Notes under the pieces: model-generated
What the model saw: the letters and a program-made list of their open reading frames with translations, nothing else
What the model was told of the DNA's origin: nothing
Databases searched by the model: none
Source of the DNA: Pseudomonas sp.
GTDB lineage: Bacteria; Pseudomonadota; Gammaproteobacteria; Pseudomonadales; Pseudomonadaceae
Length of the DNA stretch: 7,210 nt
Direction of reading: 5' to 3'
NCBI GenBank assembly: GCA_026398835.1
Contig: JAPLSD010000260.1
Span: 1 to 7,210, forward strand
Translations under genes and position numbers: made by a program
Part shown: positions 1 to 6,178 of the stretch, one piece after another
Layout of the letters: the number at the start of each line of letters is the position of its first letter
How positions within the stretch are numbered: the stretch's first letter is position 1

Positions 1-123
1 GCCGAAATCATCATCGGTAAACAACGTAACGGCCCGATCGGCACCACTCGCCTGGCGTTCATCGGTAAGTACACCCGTTTCGAAAACCTTGCGCCAGGCA
101 GTTACAACTTCGACGACGAGTAG
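1..123 (+). CDS. dnaB: Replicative DNA helicase DnaB, C-terminal end (partial)
   Basis: Reading frame 1 is open from the first base and ends at TAG 121-123, giving the last 40 residues. They begin [14 protein letters not shown] and end in an acidic NFDDE tail. The [14 protein letters not shown] segment is the highly conserved last part of the RecA-like ATPase domain of DnaB (E. coli has [15 protein letters not shown]). From family knowledge, DnaB is the hexameric ring helicase that unwinds the template at the replication fork and contacts primase and the clamp loader. The QR within this segment lies in the region that contributes to the inter-subunit ATPase site. The 5' part lies outside the window, so start, length and upstream partners cannot be judged. 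A hairpin with a T-run follows the stop, so transcription probably ends before ygiQ. Confidence 0.95.
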   Translation, partial: AEIIIGKQRNGPIGTTRLAFIGKYTRFENLAPGSYNFDDE

Positions 124-139
124 CCGCAGCCTGCGGCAG
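123..139. repeat. Short palindrome resembling the core of a Pseudomonas REP element
   Basis: GCCGCA (123-128) pairs with TGCGGC (132-137) around a 3-nt loop, beginning on the last base of the dnaB stop codon. CGCAGCCTGCGGCAG (125-139) looks like the core of REP-type palindromes common between genes in fluorescent pseudomonads. That resemblance is from memory and was not searched. The rest of a typical REP unit is not visible, so it may be a remnant or a chance GC-rich hairpin. Confidence 0.35.
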
Positions 140-154
140 GGGAACACCGATTGA

Positions 155-193
155 ATCAATTCCGACCACTACCGTCGGAATTGGTCATTTTTT
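155..193 (+). terminator. Intrinsic terminator after dnaB
   Basis: CAATTCCGAC (157-166) and GTCGGAATTG (174-183) form a perfect 10-bp stem with a 7-nt loop. It can be extended by a T-G wobble (156-184) and an A-T pair (155-185). Six T residues follow at 188-193. The stem is less GC-rich than usual but is long and perfect. It lies 33 bp after the dnaB stop and would separate dnaB from ygiQ transcription. Confidence 0.75.
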
Positions 194-194
194 G

Positions 195-203
195 TGCTAT
201 ATT
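195..203 (+). promoter_or_regulatory. Extended -10 promoter, probably for ygiQ
   Basis: TG-C-TATATT is an extended -10 element, with the TG at 195-196 and TATATT at 198-203, directly after the T-run of the dnaB terminator. No good -35 hexamer lies at the right distance: 175-180 is TCGGAA, inside the terminator stem. This fits an extended -10 sigma-70 promoter. Transcription would begin near 210 and leave a leader of about 57 nt before ATG 267. Confidence 0.5.
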
Positions 204-217
204 CCGCGCCCGCGAAA

Positions 218-235
218 TTCTTTGAAAACAAAGAA
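218..235 (+). other. Small A/T-rich hairpin in the ygiQ leader
   Basis: TTCTTTG (218-224) and CAAAGAA (229-235) are a perfect 7-bp inverted repeat around an AAAA loop. It falls between the inferred transcription start (about 210) and the ygiQ start at 267. Its A/T-rich make-up stands out against the GC-rich surroundings. No T-run follows, so it is not a terminator. A role in mRNA stability or translation is possible but unproven. Confidence 0.4.
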
Positions 236-266
236 CCATCCTTGTACACCAACACCGGTCATCGAC

Positions 267-2570
267 ATGCAAGCAGCCAAGCCGTTATTTGACTATCCCA
301 AGTACTGGGCCGAATGTTTCGGACCAGCGCCATTCCTGCCGATGAGCAGGGAGGAGATGGATCAGCTTGGCTGGGATTCCTGTGACATCATCATCGTCAC
401 CGGTGATGCCTACGTCGATCACCCGTCGTTTGGCATGGCGATCATCGGCCGCTTGCTTGAGGCCCAGGGCTTTCGCGTCGGCATCATTGCGCAGCCTAAC
501 TGGCAGTCCAAAGACGATTTCATGAAGCTTGGCGAGCCGAATCTGTTCTTCGGCGTCGCGGCCGGCAACATGGACTCGATGATCAACCGCTACACCGCCG
601 ACAAGAAAATCCGTTCCGATGACGCCTACACCCCAGGTGGCATGGCTGGCAAACGTCCGGATCGTGCGAGCCTGGTTTATAGCCAGCGCTGCAAAGAAGC
701 TTACAAGAATGTGCCGATTGTTCTGGGCGGCATCGAAGCTTCGCTGCGTCGCATCGCCCACTACGATTACTGGCAAGACCGGGTTCGCAACTCGATCCTG
801 ATCGACGCCTGCGCCGACATCCTGCTCTACGGCAACGCCGAGCGAGCGATCGTCGAAGTCGCCCAGCGTCTGTCCTACGGTCACAAGATCGAAGACATCA
901 CCGACGTTCGCGGCACTGCGTTCATTCGTCGCGACACGCCGCAAGGCTGGTACGAGGTCGACTCCACGCGCATCGACCGTCCGGGCAAGGTCGACAAGAT
1001 CATCAACCCGTACGTGAATACCCAGGACACCCAGGCCTGCGCTATCGAGCAAGAGAAAGGTCCGGTCGAAGATCCAGAGGAAGCCAAGGTCGTACAAATC
1101 CTGGCGAGCCCTCGGATGACCCGCGACAAGACCGTGATTCGTCTGCCGTCGGTAGAGAAAGTCCGTGGCGATGCCGTTCTTTACGCCCACGCCAACCGCG
1201 TGCTGCACCTTGAAACCAACCCGGGCAACGCCCGCGCGCTGGTGCAGAAGCATGGCGAAGTGGACGTCTGGTTCAACCCGCCTCCGATTCCGATGACCAC
1301 CGAGGAAATGGACTACGTGTTCGGCATGCCTTACGCACGGATTCCGCATCCGGCGTACGGTAAGGAAAAGATTCCTGCCTACGACATGATCCGCTTCTCG
1401 GTGAACATCATGCGCGGCTGCTTCGGCGGCTGTACCTTCTGTTCGATCACCGAGCACGAAGGTCGGATCATCCAGAATCGCTCCGAAGAGTCGATCATTC
1501 GCGAGATCGAAGAGATTCGCGACAAGGTCCCAGGCTTTACCGGTGTCATTTCCGACCTCGGCGGCCCGACCGCGAACATGTACCGCATCGCCTGCAAAAG
1601 CCCGGAAATCGAATCCGCCTGCCGCAAGCCTTCGTGCGTGTTCCCCGGCATTTGCCCGAACCTGAACACCGACCACTCGTCGCTGATCCAGCTCTATCGC
1701 AGTGCCCGTGCGCTCCCAGGTGTCAAAAAGATCCTGATTGCCTCCGGCCTGCGCTATGACCTCGCGGTCGAGTCGCCGGAGTACGTCAAGGAGCTGGTGA
1801 CCCACCACGTGGGTGGTTACCTGAAGATCGCCCCGGAACACACCGAGGAAGGTCCGCTCAACCAGATGATGAAGCCGGGCATCGGCAGCTATGACAAGTT
1901 CAAGCGGATGTTCGAGAAATACTCCAAGGAAGCCGGGAAAGAGCAGTACCTGATTCCGTACTTCATTGCCGCGCACCCGGGCACCACCGACGAAGACATG
2001 ATGAACCTGGCCTTGTGGCTCAAGGGCAACGCCTTCCGTGCTGACCAGGTGCAGGCGTTCTACCCGTCGCCGATGGCTACTGCCACCGCCATGTACCACT
2101 CGGGCAAGAACCCGTTGCGCAAGGTCACCTACAAGAGCGACAGCGTGACCATCGTCAAGAGCGAAGAGCAGCGCCGTCTGCACAAGGCGTTCTTGCGTTA
2201 CCACGACCCGAAAGGCTGGCCGATGCTGCGTGAGGCCTTGACCCGCATGGGCCGTGCCGACCTGATCGGGCCGGGCAAGAACCAGCTGATCCCGCTGCAT
2301 CAGCCGGCGACCGACAGCTACCAGAGTGCCCGTCGCAAAAACTCGACGCCGGCCGGCAGTCATAAAGTGGTCCAGGAAAAGACCACCAAGATCCTGACCC
2401 AGCACACCGGCCTGCCTCCACGTGCCAGCGATGGCGGCAACCCGTGGGACAAGCGCGAACAAGCCAAAGCAGCAGCCTTCGCTCGCAACAAGCAGGCAGC
2501 CAAGGAGCGTATGGACGCGGCCAAAGGCAAAGGCAAGAAGCCTGATCGCAAACCGGTCGTACCGCGCTAA
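267..2570 (+). CDS. ygiQ: YgiQ-family radical SAM protein (UPF0313)
   Basis: This 767-residue protein matches E. coli YgiQ closely from end to end, for example at [20 protein letters not shown] near the N-terminus. Domains in order: an N-terminal Rossmann-like domain (about 1-290, with [11 protein letters not shown]), recalling B12-binding folds but with no recognisable DxHxxG motif; a radical SAM TIM-barrel core (about 370-640) with C385-x3-C389-x2-C392, the ligands of the SAM-binding 4Fe-4S cluster; and a C-terminal family-specific region ending in a Lys/Arg-rich, probably disordered tail (about 690-767). Four more cysteines, C443, C452, C457 and C463, are shared with E. coli. No signal peptide or membrane segment is visible, so it is probably cytoplasmic. 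Its substrate is unknown to me. ATG 267 was chosen because family similarity begins there. The frame is open back to a TTG at 192, but that lies in the terminator T-run. No Shine-Dalgarno precedes ATG 267. It is flanked by its own terminator. Confidence 0.95.
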   Translation: MQAAKPLFDYPKYWAECFGPAPFLPMSREEMDQLGWDSCDIIIVTGDAYVDHPSFGMAIIGRLLEAQGFRVGIIAQPNWQSKDDFMKLGEPNLFFGVAAGNMDSMINRYTADKKIRSDDAYTPGGMAGKRPDRASLVYSQRCKEAYKNVPIVLGGIEASLRRIAHYDYWQDRVRNSILIDACADILLYGNAERAIVEVAQRLSYGHKIEDITDVRGTAFIRRDTPQGWYEVDSTRIDRPGKVDKIINPYVNTQDTQACAIEQEKGPVEDPEEAKVVQILASPRMTRDKTVIRLPSVEKVRGDAVLYAHANRVLHLETNPGNARALVQKHGEVDVWFNPPPIPMTTEEMDYVFGMPYARIPHPAYGKEKIPAYDMIRFSVNIMRGCFGGCTFCSITEHEGRIIQNRSEESIIREIEEIRDKVPGFTGVISDLGGPTANMYRIACKSPEIESACRKPSCVFPGICPNLNTDHSSLIQLYRSARALPGVKKILIASGLRYDLAVESPEYVKELVTHHVGGYLKIAPEHTEEGPLNQMMKPGIGSYDKFKRMFEKYSKEAGKEQYLIPYFIAAHPGTTDEDMMNLALWLKGNAFRADQVQAFYPSPMATATAMYHSGKNPLRKVTYKSDSVTIVKSEEQRRLHKAFLRYHDPKGWPMLREALTRMGRADLIGPGKNQLIPLHQPATDSYQSARRKNSTPAGSHKVVQEKTTKILTQHTGLPPRASDGGNPWDKREQAKAAAFARNKQAAKERMDAAKGKGKKPDRKPVVPR

Positions 2571-2590
2571 GCGCAGTCAGCAGTAAAGAC

Positions 2591-2616
2591 AACGCCAGCC
2601 CTCGGGCTGGCGTTTT
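2591..2616 (+). terminator. Intrinsic terminator after ygiQ
   Basis: AACGCCAGCC (2591-2600) and GGCTGGCGTT (2605-2614) form a perfect 10-bp GC-rich stem with a CTCG tetraloop, ending in TTTT (2613-2616). It starts 20 bp after the ygiQ stop. This is a textbook Rho-independent terminator, although the T-run is short. Confidence 0.9.
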
Positions 2617-2618
2617 GC

Positions 2619-2652
2619 TGATCGTTCCCACGCAGGAGCGTGGGAACGATCA
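2619..2652. repeat. Perfect inverted repeat of the Pseudomonas intergenic 'GTTCCCACGC' type
   Basis: TGATCGTTCCCACGC (2619-2633) is followed by AGGA and its exact reverse complement (2638-2652), a 15-bp stem with a 4-nt loop. Sequences of the form GATCGTTCCCACGC...GCGTGGGAAC recur between genes in P. fluorescens and P. putida genomes (recognised from memory). It lies 2 bp after the ygiQ terminator. It has no T-run of its own and is probably a dispersed repeat, though it could reinforce termination or protect the ygiQ 3' end. Confidence 0.8.
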
Positions 2653-2658
2653 TGCGAC

Positions 2659-2675
2659 CGCCTCATTTGCGTGCA
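2659..2675 (+). promoter_or_regulatory. Distal NtrC-like binding site (candidate)
   Basis: The 17-mer CGCCTCATTTGCGTGCA matches the NtrC dyad TGCACCATTTTGGTGCA at 12 of 17 positions. It keeps the two diagnostic GC pairs separated by 11 bp (2660-2661 and 2673-2674). It lies 42 bp, about four helical turns, upstream of a second similar site and is centred near -120 of the inferred sigma-54 start. The match is imperfect, so this call depends on the context. Confidence 0.35.
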
Positions 2676-2700
2676 ACTCTCCCAAAGCAAAATCCCGCAT

Positions 2701-2717
2701 CGCCCGATTTTGGTGCT
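2701..2717 (+). promoter_or_regulatory. Proximal NtrC-like binding site (candidate)
   Basis: The 17-mer CGCCCGATTTTGGTGCT matches the NtrC dyad at 13 of 17 positions. It has a nearly perfect ATTTTGGTGC right half and retains the GC-N11-GC skeleton (2702-2703 and 2715-2716). It is centred near -78 of the inferred sigma-54 start, a usual place for an enhancer-binding protein. The left half is weak. Confidence 0.45.
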
Positions 2718-2746
2718 GTACTGCCCTGAGTAACCGAAGAAAGCGC

Positions 2747-2758
2747 CAGACATGTCTG
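2747..2758. promoter_or_regulatory. 12-bp perfect palindrome upstream of the -24 element
   Basis: CAGACATGTCTG is a perfect palindrome ending 2 bp before the TGGCA of the sigma-54 promoter and centred near -34. It could be an operator for a dimeric regulator. I do not recognise it as a known site. It contains an ATG (2752) in frame with the downstream gene, but this precedes the inferred transcription start. Confidence 0.35.
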
Positions 2759-2760
2759 TA

Positions 2761-2775
2761 TGGCATAAGTCTTGC
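2761..2775 (+). promoter_or_regulatory. Sigma-54 (RpoN) -24/-12 promoter
   Basis: TGGCATAAGTCTTGC matches the sigma-54 consensus TGGCACG-N4-TTGC, with TGGCA intact, TTGC intact and exactly the required spacing. The -24 GG is at 2762-2763 and the -12 GC at 2774-2775. The departures are T for C and A for G in the non-core part of the -24 block and G after TTGC. The start would fall near 2787, giving a leader of about 28 nt that includes the Shine-Dalgarno at 2803. No obvious IHF consensus is seen between it and the upstream sites. Confidence 0.65.
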
Positions 2776-2802
2776 GCCGCTTTCGATAACGCCCAGGCTC
2801 GC

Positions 2803-2808
2803 AGGAGG
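2803..2808 (+). promoter_or_regulatory. Ribosome binding site that fixes the GTG start at 2815
   Basis: AGGAGG lies 6 nt before GTG 2815 and is a near-perfect anti-16S match at good spacing. It decides between GTG 2815 and the longer in-frame ATG at 2752, which has no such site and lies upstream of the inferred promoter. Confidence 0.85.
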
Positions 2809-2814
2809 CACGCC

Positions 2815-5800
2815 GTGTCGATCCATGTCGCATTACACCATGTCACACATTACCGCTACGACCGTGCGGTAGAACTCGGGCCGCAGATCGTTCGCCTGCG
2901 TCCGGCTGCCCACAGTCGCACGCGGATTCTCTCGTATGCGCTGAAGGTTTTGCCCGAACAGCATTTCATCAACTGGCAGCAAGACCCCCAGGGCAATTAC
3001 CTGGCGCGGCTGGTATTCCTGGAGAAAACCGACGAGCTGCGGATCGAGGTCGATCTGCTGGCCGAGATGGCGGTGTTCAATCCGTTCGATTTCTTCCTTG
3101 AGCCCTACGCGGAAAAGATCCCTTTCGCCTACGCTGCCGACGAACAGCGTGAGCTGGCGCCGTACCTGGAAACGCTGCCGCTGACGCCGAAGTTCAAGGC
3201 CTACCTGGAAGGCATCGACCGCACGCCGCTGCCTAGCGTCGACTTCCTGGTCGCGCTGAATCAGCGCCTGAGCGAAGACATCGGTTACCTGATCCGCATG
3301 GAGCCGGGTGTGCAGACGCCCGAGCACACGCTGGAAAACGCCTCGGGCTCCTGCCGCGACTCGGCCTGGCTACTGGTGCAATTGCTGCGCAACCTTGGCT
3401 TGGCAGCGCGTTTTGTCTCCGGCTATCTGATTCAGCTGACCGCCGACGTCAAAGCCCTCGACGGCCCGTCCGGCACAGAGGTGGATTTCACCGATCTGCA
3501 TGCCTGGTGCGAAGTGTACTTGCCGGGTGCTGGCTGGATCGGCCTGGACGCAACCTCTGGGCTGTTTGCCGGTGAAGGGCATATCCCGTTGGCCTGTAGC
3601 CCTGATCCGTCCTCTGCCGCGCCGATCAGTGGCTTGGTCGAACCGTGCGAGTGTGAATTCACCCACGAAATGTCAGTGGAAAGGATCTGGGAGGCCCCTC
3701 GGGTCACCAAGCCCTACACCGAAGACCAGTGGCTGGCGATTCAGGCGTTGGGCCGACAGATTGATGCAGATCTGCTCAAGGGCGACGTGCGCCTGACCAT
3801 GGGCGGTGAGCCGACCTTCGTTTCTATCGACGATCCGGATGGCGCTGAATGGAACACCGCCGCGCTGGGGCCGGACAAGCGCAAGCTGTCCGCCGAACTG
3901 TTCCAGCGCATGCGCAAACATTACGCACCCAAGGGGCTGGTGCATTTCGGCCAGGGCAAGTGGTACCCCGGTGAGCAACTGCCGCGCTGGTCGCTCAACC
4001 TGTATTGGCGGCGCGACGGCGTGCCGATCTGGCACAACAGCGCACTGATTGCCGATGAGCAGGAAGACTATGGCGCTGATGGGGAGCTGGCCGGGCGTTT
4101 TCTGGCGAGTGTCGCCGAGCGCTTGAAACTGCCGACACGCTTTGTGTTTCCGGCCTACGAAGACAATTTCTATTACCTCTGGCGTGAAGGCGCCTTGCCG
4201 CTGAACGTCAGCGCCAAAGACTCACGTCTGGGCGACGAGCTCGAGCGGGCCCGCCTGCATAAAGTCTTCAGCCAGGGCCTGGACAAGGTCATTGGCCAGG
4301 TCCTGCCGCTGGCGCGCACCGCCAAGGGTGATCAATGGCAGAGCGGTAGTTGGTACTTGCGTGACAGCCATTGTCGACTGGTGCCGGGCGATTCGCCGTT
4401 GGGCTATCGCTTGCCGCTGGCTTCGCAGCCTTGGGTGACGGCGGCGGAATATCCGTTCGTGCATCCGACCGATCCGAATCAGGACTTGCCTGAACTGCCC
4501 GCCACCGCACGGTTGCAGGTTCATGGCGACCCGGCGACTGCCGTTGAACGCGCGCCAAAACTGGACGAGTCCGCCGACTGGCTGACCCGTACCGCGTTCT
4601 GTGCCGAGGCGCGGGAAGGGCGACTGTACTTGTTCATGCCGCCGCTGGAGCGGGTGGAAGACTATCTGGAGCTGGTCAGCGCCATCGAAGCCACCGCCGA
4701 GGAACTGCATTGCCCGGTGTTGCTGGAAGGCTATGAGCCGCCGAGCGATCCGCGGCTGAGCAATTTCCGGATCACCCCCGACCCGGGTGTGATCGAGGTC
4801 AACGTGCAGCCCTCCGCCAGTTGGGACGAACTGGTGGAACGCACCGAGTTTCTCTACGAAGAAGCTCGGCAGACGCGACTGACCACCGAGAAATTCATGA
4901 TTGATGGTCGTCACACCGGTACTGGCGGCGGTAACCATTTCGTACTGGGTGGCGCGACGCCGGCCGACTCACCGTTTCTGCGTCGCCCGGATCTGCTGCG
5001 CAGCCTGATCAGTTACTGGCATAACCACCCGTCGCTGTCCTACCTGTTCTCTGGACTGTTCATCGGCCCGACGTCCCAGGCGCCGCGAGTGGACGAAGCG
5101 CGTAACGACGCGTTGTATGAGCTGGAAATCGCCTTCGCCCAAATGCCCAAACCGGGTGAAGAGTGCCCGCCATGGTTGGTGGACCGCTTGCTGCGCAACC
5201 TGCTGATCGACGTGACTGGCAACACTCACCGCGCCGAGTTCTGCATCGACAAGCTGTACTCGCCCGATGGCGCGACCGGTCGCCTCGGCCTGTTGGAGTT
5301 GCGAGCCTTCGAAATGCCGCCTCATGCGCGCATGAGCCTGGTCCAGCAACTGCTGCTGCGAGCGCTGGTGGCGCGGTTCTGGCGTGAGCCTTATGCGCCG
5401 GCCAAGCTGGCCCGTTGGGGCACCGAGCTGCACGATCGTTTCTTGTTGCCGCACTTTATCGAGCAGGACTTCGCCGACGTTATCGTCGACCTGAACGCCG
5501 CCGGCTATGCCGTGCGTGCCGAGTGGTTCGCCGCGCATCTGGAGTTCCGCTTTCCGAAGGTTGGCGATTACAGGGTCAGTGGTATCGAACTGGAACTGCG
5601 CCAGGCGCTTGAGCCTTGGCATGTCTTGGGTGAAGAGGGCGCGGCGGGAGGCACGGTGCGCTATGTCGACTCGTCGCTGGAGCGCTTGCAGGTCAAGCTA
5701 ACCGGCCTGCCAACCCAGCGTTATTTACTGACCTGCAACGGGATCCCGGTGCCGCTGCAACCGACCGGGCGGGTCGGCGAATTTGTTGCTGGTGTGCGTT

Positions 5801-6090
5801 TTCGCGCCTGGCAGCCGGCCAATTGCCTGCAGCCGACCATTCCTGTGCATGCGCCGTTGGTGTTCGATCTGCTCGATACCTGGATGCAGCGCTCGCTGGG
5901 CGGCTGTCAGTATCACGTCGCCCATCCGGGCGGGCGCAACTACGACAGCTTGCCGGTGAACGCCAATGAAGCCGAGAGCCGGCGAATGGCGCGCTTCTTC
6001 CGCCTTGGCCACAGCCCCGGCACCTTGCCGGTGCCGACCCTGACGATCAATGACGAGCTGCCGATGACGCTCGATTTGCGACGTTTCTAA
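2815..6090 (+). CDS. Transglutaminase-like / DUF2126 putative amidoligase fusion protein
   Basis: This 1091-residue protein, about the usual length for its family, has three parts. Residues 2 to about 100 are the bacterial transglutaminase N-terminal domain (HHVTHYRYDRAV, then QIVRLRP). Residues about 150-270 are a transglutaminase-fold core with a complete Cys-His-Asp triad: C180 in SGSCRDSAW, H229 in DLHAWCEVYLPG and D245 in GLDATSG. Residues about 315-1085 are DUF2126, with GGEPTF (330-335), a PDPGVIEVNVQPS block (E661, N663) and DGRHTGTGGGNH (697-708). DUF2126 has been placed by comparative genomics with the glutamine-synthetase/GCS-like COOH-NH2 ligases, so ATP-dependent amide-bond formation is predicted. 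The hydrolase part could cleave or transfer the same bond. No signal peptide is seen, so a cytoplasmic location is likely. It heads a probable operon with the ATP-grasp gene 88 bp downstream. The upstream sigma-54 and NtrC-like sites suggest control by nitrogen supply. The substrate is unknown. Domain assignment is firm; the reaction is inferred. Confidence 0.93.
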   Translation: MSIHVALHHVTHYRYDRAVELGPQIVRLRPAAHSRTRILSYALKVLPEQHFINWQQDPQGNYLARLVFLEKTDELRIEVDLLAEMAVFNPFDFFLEPYAEKIPFAYAADEQRELAPYLETLPLTPKFKAYLEGIDRTPLPSVDFLVALNQRLSEDIGYLIRMEPGVQTPEHTLENASGSCRDSAWLLVQLLRNLGLAARFVSGYLIQLTADVKALDGPSGTEVDFTDLHAWCEVYLPGAGWIGLDATSGLFAGEGHIPLACSPDPSSAAPISGLVEPCECEFTHEMSVERIWEAPRVTKPYTEDQWLAIQALGRQIDADLLKGDVRLTMGGEPTFVSIDDPDGAEWNTAALGPDKRKLSAELFQRMRKHYAPKGLVHFGQGKWYPGEQLPRWSLNLYWRRDGVPIWHNSALIADEQEDYGADGELAGRFLASVAERLKLPTRFVFPAYEDNFYYLWREGALPLNVSAKDSRLGDELERARLHKVFSQGLDKVIGQVLPLARTAKGDQWQSGSWYLRDSHCRLVPGDSPLGYRLPLASQPWVTAAEYPFVHPTDPNQDLPELPATARLQVHGDPATAVERAPKLDESADWLTRTAFCAEAREGRLYLFMPPLERVEDYLELVSAIEATAEELHCPVLLEGYEPPSDPRLSNFRITPDPGVIEVNVQPSASWDELVERTEFLYEEARQTRLTTEKFMIDGRHTGTGGGNHFVLGGATPADSPFLRRPDLLRSLISYWHNHPSLSYLFSGLFIGPTSQAPRVDEARNDALYELEIAFAQMPKPGEECPPWLVDRLLRNLLIDVTGNTHRAEFCIDKLYSPDGATGRLGLLELRAFEMPPHARMSLVQQLLLRALVARFWREPYAPAKLARWGTELHDRFLLPHFIEQDFADVIVDLNAAGYAVRAEWFAAHLEFRFPKVGDYRVSGIELELRQALEPWHVLGEEGAAGGTVRYVDSSLERLQVKLTGLPTQRYLLTCNGIPVPLQPTGRVGEFVAGVRFRAWQPANCLQPTIPVHAPLVFDLLDTWMQRSLGGCQYHVAHPGGRNYDSLPVNANEAESRRMARFFRLGHSPGTLPVPTLTINDELPMTLDLRRF

Positions 6091-6091
6091 A

Positions 6092-6140
6092 GCAGACACG
6101 ACGCTCGGATTTTTCGGATATCCGGGCGTCATCTGTCTGC
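6092..6140 (+). other. Large imperfect hairpin between the two amidoligase-cluster genes
   Basis: GCAGACA (6092-6098) pairs with TGTCTGC (6134-6140). Inside, after a 1x3 internal loop, GACGCTCGGAT (6100-6110) pairs with 6120-6130 (10 Watson-Crick pairs and one T-G), leaving a 9-nt loop. It begins 2 nt after the stop of the DUF2126 gene. The nearest T-rich stretch (TTTTCCTT, 6152-6159) starts 11 nt after the stem, too far for a standard terminator. It may instead be a partial attenuator, a 3'-end stabiliser or a processing site that sets the relative output of the two genes. Confidence 0.55.
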
Positions 6141-6178
6141 GCTAATCTGCCTTTTCCTTGGTATCTGCCGAGTTTTCC

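Noticed and set aside
192..266. N-terminal extension of YgiQ by 25 residues from TTG 192
   Set aside because: The TTG lies in the T-run of the dnaB terminator and before the inferred transcription start. The added residues do not look like the family, whose similarity begins just after ATG 267.
285..2462. A 725-codon open frame on the - strand covering almost all of ygiQ
   Set aside because: It mirrors a well-recognised gene. GC-rich codon bias keeps the opposite frame free of stops. The product has no recognisable motif, and no ribosome site or promoter was noted for it.
2752..2814. N-terminal extension of the DUF2126 fusion from ATG 2752
   Set aside because: It would start inside the palindrome and upstream of the sigma-54 start near 2787. 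GTG 2815 has AGGAGG at ideal spacing and begins exactly at the conserved SIHVALHHVTHYRYD segment.
4222..5622. Open frames of 217-238 codons on the - strand inside the DUF2126 gene
   Set aside because: They are low-complexity shadows (rich in R, Q, A and G) of a strongly coding + strand, with no family resemblance.
6120..6148. A separate promoter for the ATP-grasp gene (TAATCT at 6143-6148 as a -10)
   Set aside because: The matching -35 position (6120-6125, ATCCGG) is poor, it lies partly within the hairpin, and no sigma-54 element is present in the gap.
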